A DNA stretch of 64,000 nt from Deltaproteobacteria bacterium Ga0077539. Its GTDB lineage: Bacteria > Myxococcota_A > Polyangia > Polyangiales > Ga0077539. Position numbers and translations under genes: made by a program. The stretch spans positions 24,588 through 88,587 of the forward strand of contig LNEO01000205.1 in NCBI GenBank assembly GCA_001465015.1. Direction: 5' to 3'. This document shows positions 60,472-64,000 of this stretch, in pieces. Each line of letters starts with the position of its first letter. Position 1 is the stretch's first letter. The notes beneath the pieces were generated by a model. It saw only the letters and a program-made list of their open reading frames with translations. It ran no database searches and was not told the origin of the DNA.

Positions 60472-62145
60472 ATGATCACAGTGCAGCGCCGCGCAGCGTG
60501 GATCGTCTTGTCGCTCGCCTTTGCAGCGTGCGCGCCGATGGACGCGCTCGACGGCGACGGCGGCGGTGACGCTGCGCGCGACGGGCGCACGGACGCAAGC
60601 GATCGCGATGAACGCGATGCGCGCGGTGAACGCGCGGAACCCGCGGACGCGAGCGAAGACAGCAGCGCGGCGAGCGACGGGGGATCGATCGAAGACAGCG
60701 CCTTGCTCGTCGACGTCGCGCGCGTCGAGGACACCGCGGCGATCGCGGACAGCGGCGCGCTCATCGACGTCGCGCCGGATCGGACCGCGCCTCCTTCGGG
60801 GCCCACGCTGTATGCGGCCAACCAGACGCACTCGCCGATCACCGAGTCTGTGCAGCGCTCGATGCGCGCCATCGCGACGCGCGGAGGGATGGACAACACC
60901 TTCGCGAAGGTCGGCGACTCGCAGACCGTGTACGAGTCGGGGTTCATGGTGTGCTTCGGGGGCGCGTCGGTGGACCTCGCGGGCCGCGACGCGCTCGCGC
61001 CGACGATCGCGCACTTTCGCGCAGGGCGGATCGCGGGGGTCAATCCCTACGAGCGTCGTCCGCTGTCCGCGGTGGTGGGATGGAGCTCGGGGGCGCCCCT
61101 CGCGGGCTCGCCCTCGCCGCTCGATCAAGAGCTCGCCGCCGCGCAACCTCGATTTTCGCTGGTGATGTACGGCTCCAACGACTCGCAGGTGCGCAACCTG
61201 CCCGTGTACGGAGAGAACCTCTGGGAGATCGCCGAGCGCTCGATCGCGCGCGGAGCGATCCCTGTGCTGACGAGCGCGCCGCCGCGGGGGGACAGCATGA
61301 TCGCGGACCAATGGATCCCGTGGTACGCGCACGTGGCGAGGGCGGTCGCGCAGGCGAAGCAGGTTCCTTTCGTCGACCTCGAGCGCGTGCTGCGAGCGGC
61401 GCCGTCCTTCGGGCTCAGCGGGGACAACCTGCACTTGAGCCGCTCGCCTCGAGGCAGCTGCGTGTTCGCGGCGAGCGAGCTGAGATACGGGCAAAATCAG
61501 CGCAATTTGCTGACGATCGAGGCGCTCGATCGTGCGCGGCGGTCGCTCGCGGCAGGGGCGCCGGCGCTCGATCCACCGGGCGCGAGCGCGACGGGAGACG
61601 GAACGCTCGCCTCGCCCATCGCGATCGCGACGCTTCCCTTCGCGGATCATCGAGACACGTCGCGCGGGGGATCGATGGCGTTCGATCGGTACAGCTGCTC
61701 GACGGCCAACGAGGGAGGGCGAGAGTATTTGTATCGTTTGGATCTTCGGGCGCCGGCGCGGATTCACGCGCTGGTGCTCGACCGAGGGACGGTGGACGTG
61801 GACTTGCACCGGCTCACGGGGCCGAGCGCCTCGATGTGCGCGGCGCGAGACGATCGCCAGCTCGTCGCGGATCTGCCCGCGGGAACGCACTATTTCGCGG
61901 TCCGCGCGAGGGAGAGTACATCTTCGTTGTGTTTCGCGCGGGGTGATCTCTCGCTTGACGGTCCGCGAGGCAGTGAGTTTGATCGACCGAGCACGTTCGA
62001 TGCGACAGCGTTTGCGTTTGTGCTCTCAGTGGTCGACGACCCAGGAGAGTCGCTGCTGCGCGAAGAGACGAAGGCCAAGAAGAACCTCGTCGAGTACGCG
62101 CGGCGCATGAAGGCAGAGTTCTTCGCGGACCTGAGCGCATCGTGA
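60472..62145 (+). CDS. SGNH-hydrolase-like lipoprotein
   Basis: The 557-residue protein has a leader ending AFAAC at residue 20 and a highly charged Asp/Glu/Arg linker to about residue 105. The hydrolase domain shows KVGDSQTVYESG near residue 147 (GDS), VMYGSNDSQV near 230 and GDNLHLSRS near 320, the GDS, GxND and DxxH blocks of SGNH esterases. A second domain near 385-520 resembles a pre-peptidase (PPC) domain. A charged 35-residue tail ends it. Probably a surface esterase, of unknown substrate. Its stop overlaps a GTG (62142). Confidence 0.7.
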   Translation: MITVQRRAAWIVLSLAFAACAPMDALDGDGGGDAARDGRTDASDRDERDARGERAEPADASEDSSAASDGGSIEDSALLVDVARVEDTAAIADSGALIDVAPDRTAPPSGPTLYAANQTHSPITESVQRSMRAIATRGGMDNTFAKVGDSQTVYESGFMVCFGGASVDLAGRDALAPTIAHFRAGRIAGVNPYERRPLSAVVGWSSGAPLAGSPSPLDQELAAAQPRFSLVMYGSNDSQVRNLPVYGENLWEIAERSIARGAIPVLTSAPPRGDSMIADQWIPWYAHVARAVAQAKQVPFVDLERVLRAAPSFGLSGDNLHLSRSPRGSCVFAASELRYGQNQRNLLTIEALDRARRSLAAGAPALDPPGASATGDGTLASPIAIATLPFADHRDTSRGGSMAFDRYSCSTANEGGREYLYRLDLRAPARIHALVLDRGTVDVDLHRLTGPSASMCAARDDRQLVADLPAGTHYFAVRARESTSSLCFARGDLSLDGPRGSEFDRPSTFDATAFAFVLSVVDDPGESLLREETKAKKNLVEYARRMKAEFFADLSAS

Positions 62146-62723
62146 GCGACGAGCGAGGCCCATCCTCGCGCACCGCGGACCAACTGCGGATCCGGGGCGC
62201 GTTGCTCGAGGCCCTGAGCGGACTGTCGCTGCTCGAGCCGGACGCAGAGGCGGACGCGTGCGGGCCCGATGCTGAAGGCACGCGAGCGTCACGGCGCCGT
62301 GCACCGTGCTTTCGGCGCTGTTTTCACAGGCGATGCTGTGTTGGGTCGCAGCGATCACGGGGCGCAAAGCAGCGGAGCGGGGGCTCGCGAACGAAGCTGT
62401 CCCCGAGCCGGAGCTCGAAGCGACGACGTTCGCGCTGGCTGAGCGAATCGCTGGCGTTTCCAAGAGTCACCTTGCGATGCACAAGCTGGGGGTCCATCAA
62501 GTCATGCGCTCGATGGGGCTTCGAGCAGACACAGAGTTTCGCGACGTTGTTCGATGGAATCACCAAACACAACCCAGAGGGCCTGTGGCTTCGTCGCTCC
62601 GCGCAAGAACACGGATTCAAGGCAGCCGTCCCGTGCCGCGACAGTGGAAAGCCGATCCCCGAAGGGGACGAAGGGCGCCCCCTCGTCGCGGAGATGGAAG
62701 CAAAGAAGCCACGCGGCGCGTAG
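62142..62723 (+). pseudogene. enoyl-CoA hydratase remnant, truncated and frameshifted
   Basis: The first 160 bases give no recognisable protein. From about 62330 one frame reads ITGRKAAERGLANEAVPEPE and ALAERIAGVSKSHLAMHKLG, which is crotonase C-terminal sequence. At GGGG (62515-62518) a change of frame is needed, after which SFATLFDGITKHNPEGLWLR and EHGFKAAVPCRD complete the family C-terminus. One inserted base would explain the break. The N-terminal two-thirds is missing. A GTG at 62142 overlaps the previous stop and may be a fused relic. Confidence 0.6.
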
Positions 62724-62736
62724 CATCGCTCGAACG

Positions 62737-64000
62737 ATGAAGCCCCAGCTGGAGCAACCGGGTGACCGCGATGGTCGCGTTGATTCTCTCGATCCGCGAT
62801 CACGATTCGACCGCGATCGAGCTGCGACGAAACAGTCTCGCGCTTTGCGCGCGGTCGCGATGCTCGCGATCTGTTGCGGCGCGCTCGTGTCCGACCGCAA
62901 GCCGACGCACGCGTGCGCGATGGCCGTCGCGCGCACCGTGGCGATGCCGCTCATCGACGGCGAAGAAGCGCTGATCGTGTGGGATCCGACCACGCAGATG
63001 GAGCACTTCGTTCGTCGCGCGAATTTCGGCGGGGCGCGGTCCGTTCGGGTTCATCGTTCCGACGCCGTCGCAGCCGCAGATGCACGAGGCGAACGATCGT
63101 GTGTTTGAAGAGCTCGCGAACTTGTACACAGCGCCCGTCCGTCCGTCGAATCGCCGCTCGCGCGGCGTCGCTGGGTCGAGAGACGCGCTGCTGTCGAACT
63201 CGGTTCAGGTCGTCGCGACCGCGCGTGTGGCGGGGCTCGACGCGACGGTGCTTCGAGCGTCGGACGCGCAGGCGCTCGCTCGTTGGCTCGGCAACAATGG
63301 CTTCGACAATCGGCCGGCGCTCGCCAATTGGTTGCGCCCGTACACGAGCGGCACGTGGCACGTCACTGCGTTTCGCTATGTTGGAGCGACGGGCATCGCA
63401 GACTTCGGCGCGCGCGCGGTTCGCTTGTCGTTTCGCACAGACAGGCCCTTCTACCCGTACGCGGAGCCGGAAGATCAGCGACTGGTCGGCGGCGCGCGCC
63501 GCGCTCCGCGCCCGTTTCGAGTGAGCTTGATCACGCCGTATCGAATGGCTGCGACCGTGGGCCGACGGCCGTGGTCGGCGCGCGTCGCGTTCGCCGAGCG
63601 TCGGTCGCTCGGAGCCTTGCTCACGATGGTGATCCCAGAGTCGACCGCAGACGCTCTGTGGATGACGACGTTCGACGAGGCCAACTCTGTTGGGTGCATC
63701 TACTCCCATACGACGACAGCCTCGGCGCGGCAGCGAGGGACGACAGCCTCGGCGCGGCAGCGAGCTGCCGCGCATCGTGCCTCGAAGACGCCGGTTGCCG
63801 CGGTCACTCGGTCTATCTCGGCAGGCGTTCTCGCTCGCGCTCGAACTGAAGAGAAGAGCCGCCGAGGAACGACACGCACACCTCGACAGACGCCGTTCAG
63901 ATCGACACCACGCCGCTGGTCAGATGCCTCAGTTCGAGCGGCAGCGAGAACGCCTGCTGAGCTAGCTCGAGCCCATTCGCCCATCGGGTCTGCGAGGCAC
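62737..64000 (+). CDS. DUF2330-like protein, frameshifted, C-terminus beyond window
   Basis: From ATG at 62737 the leader VAMLAICCGALV precedes a DUF2330-type body: ACAMAVARTVAMPLID, EEALIVWDPTTQMEHF, then after a frame change near 63040 FGFIVPTPSQPQMHEANDR, ATVLRASDAQALARWLGNNG and VRLSFRTDRPFYPYAEP. Removing one C at 63041 restores the join. DUF2330 proteins are exported or membrane-bound, of unknown role. The second frame stays open to the window end, but the last 300 bases look Ser/Arg-rich and may not be genuine coding. Whether the break is biological or a sequence error is open. Confidence 0.6.
63713..63764. repeat. 27-bp tandem repeat
   Basis: A 27-base unit starting ACGACAGCCTCGGCGCGGCA occurs almost twice (63713-63739, 63740-63764). 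It could be part of the coding frame, giving a nine-residue repeat (TTASARQRG), or it may be an intergenic minisatellite. The neighbouring frame is doubtful. Confidence 0.7.

Noticed and set aside
63700..63984. Minus-strand small open frame at the window end
   Set aside because: Arg/Ala-rich, covers the tandem repeat and has no recognisable motif or ribosome site.
1..64000. tRNA or rRNA genes
   Set aside because: I looked for T-loop and acceptor-stem patterns and saw no convincing candidate; a covariance search would be needed to exclude them fully.

Overview
The window is very GC-rich, gene-dense bacterial chromosome with short intergenic gaps and many start/stop overlaps. It carries two transmembrane Ser/Thr kinases, a large set of lipoproteins with Asp-rich linkers, Kelch and MopE-type Cys repeat proteins, and a secreted trypsin with a thrombospondin type 3-like segment. 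I infer a myxobacterium-like organism (Myxococcota/Polyangia, possibly Sandaracinaceae-like). No rRNA, tRNA, CRISPR array, integrase or transposase gene was seen.

Layout. 1-4.3 kb: start of a gamma-glutamyltransferase, glutathione synthase, mtnA, and a DUF47/PiT phosphate uptake pair. 4.3-4.5 kb: an inverted-repeat element with a tandem array. 4.5-8.9 kb: a minus-strand operon of osmC, a xylose-isomerase-like TIM-barrel gene and four unrecognised genes arranged A-B-A-B. 9-16 kb: a C15-like lipoprotein, a Kelch protein, dienelactone hydrolase, a glycosyltransferase and lipoproteins. 16-19.4 kb: a trypsin/TSP3/Kelch protein coupled to a beta-propeller lipoprotein. 19.5-33 kb: an FG-GAP-like lipoprotein, an M28 peptidase, an acyltransferase-like protein, two Ser/Thr kinases, aroE and envelope proteins. 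33-36.5 kb: a DegT aminotransferase, an ABC ATPase and a lipoprotein with an S74-like tail.

36.5-46.1 kb is the most unusual part. It holds five plus-strand gene units, four of them overlapping: a giant, frameshifted protein with an effector-associated-domain-like N-terminus, a degenerate SIR2-like region, TPR-like helices and two PIN-like segments; a ParA/MinD-type ATPase; a small unknown protein; a possible papain-like protein; and a basic protein. A 39/40-identical 40-bp repeat flanks the block. I infer an NTP-dependent conflict (defence) system on a discrete cassette.

46.2-54.3 kb: a Cys-rich lipoprotein, a second inverted-repeat element, a radical SAM-DUF2344 fusion, GtrA and CoA-binding proteins and a MopE-type lipoprotein. 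54.5-56.3 kb: thyA-folA-DCC, a dTMP/folate operon. 57.1-60.4 kb: a squalene-cyclase-like gene overlapping a class I terpene synthase gene, a likely terpene locus, followed by an M14 deacylase. 60.5-64 kb: an SGNH-hydrolase lipoprotein, a broken enoyl-CoA hydratase and a frameshifted DUF2330 gene that runs off the window.

Three single-base frame changes (near 38.97, 62.52 and 63.04 kb) interrupt otherwise convincing proteins. They may be real decay or sequence errors, so the affected genes should be read with that in mind.
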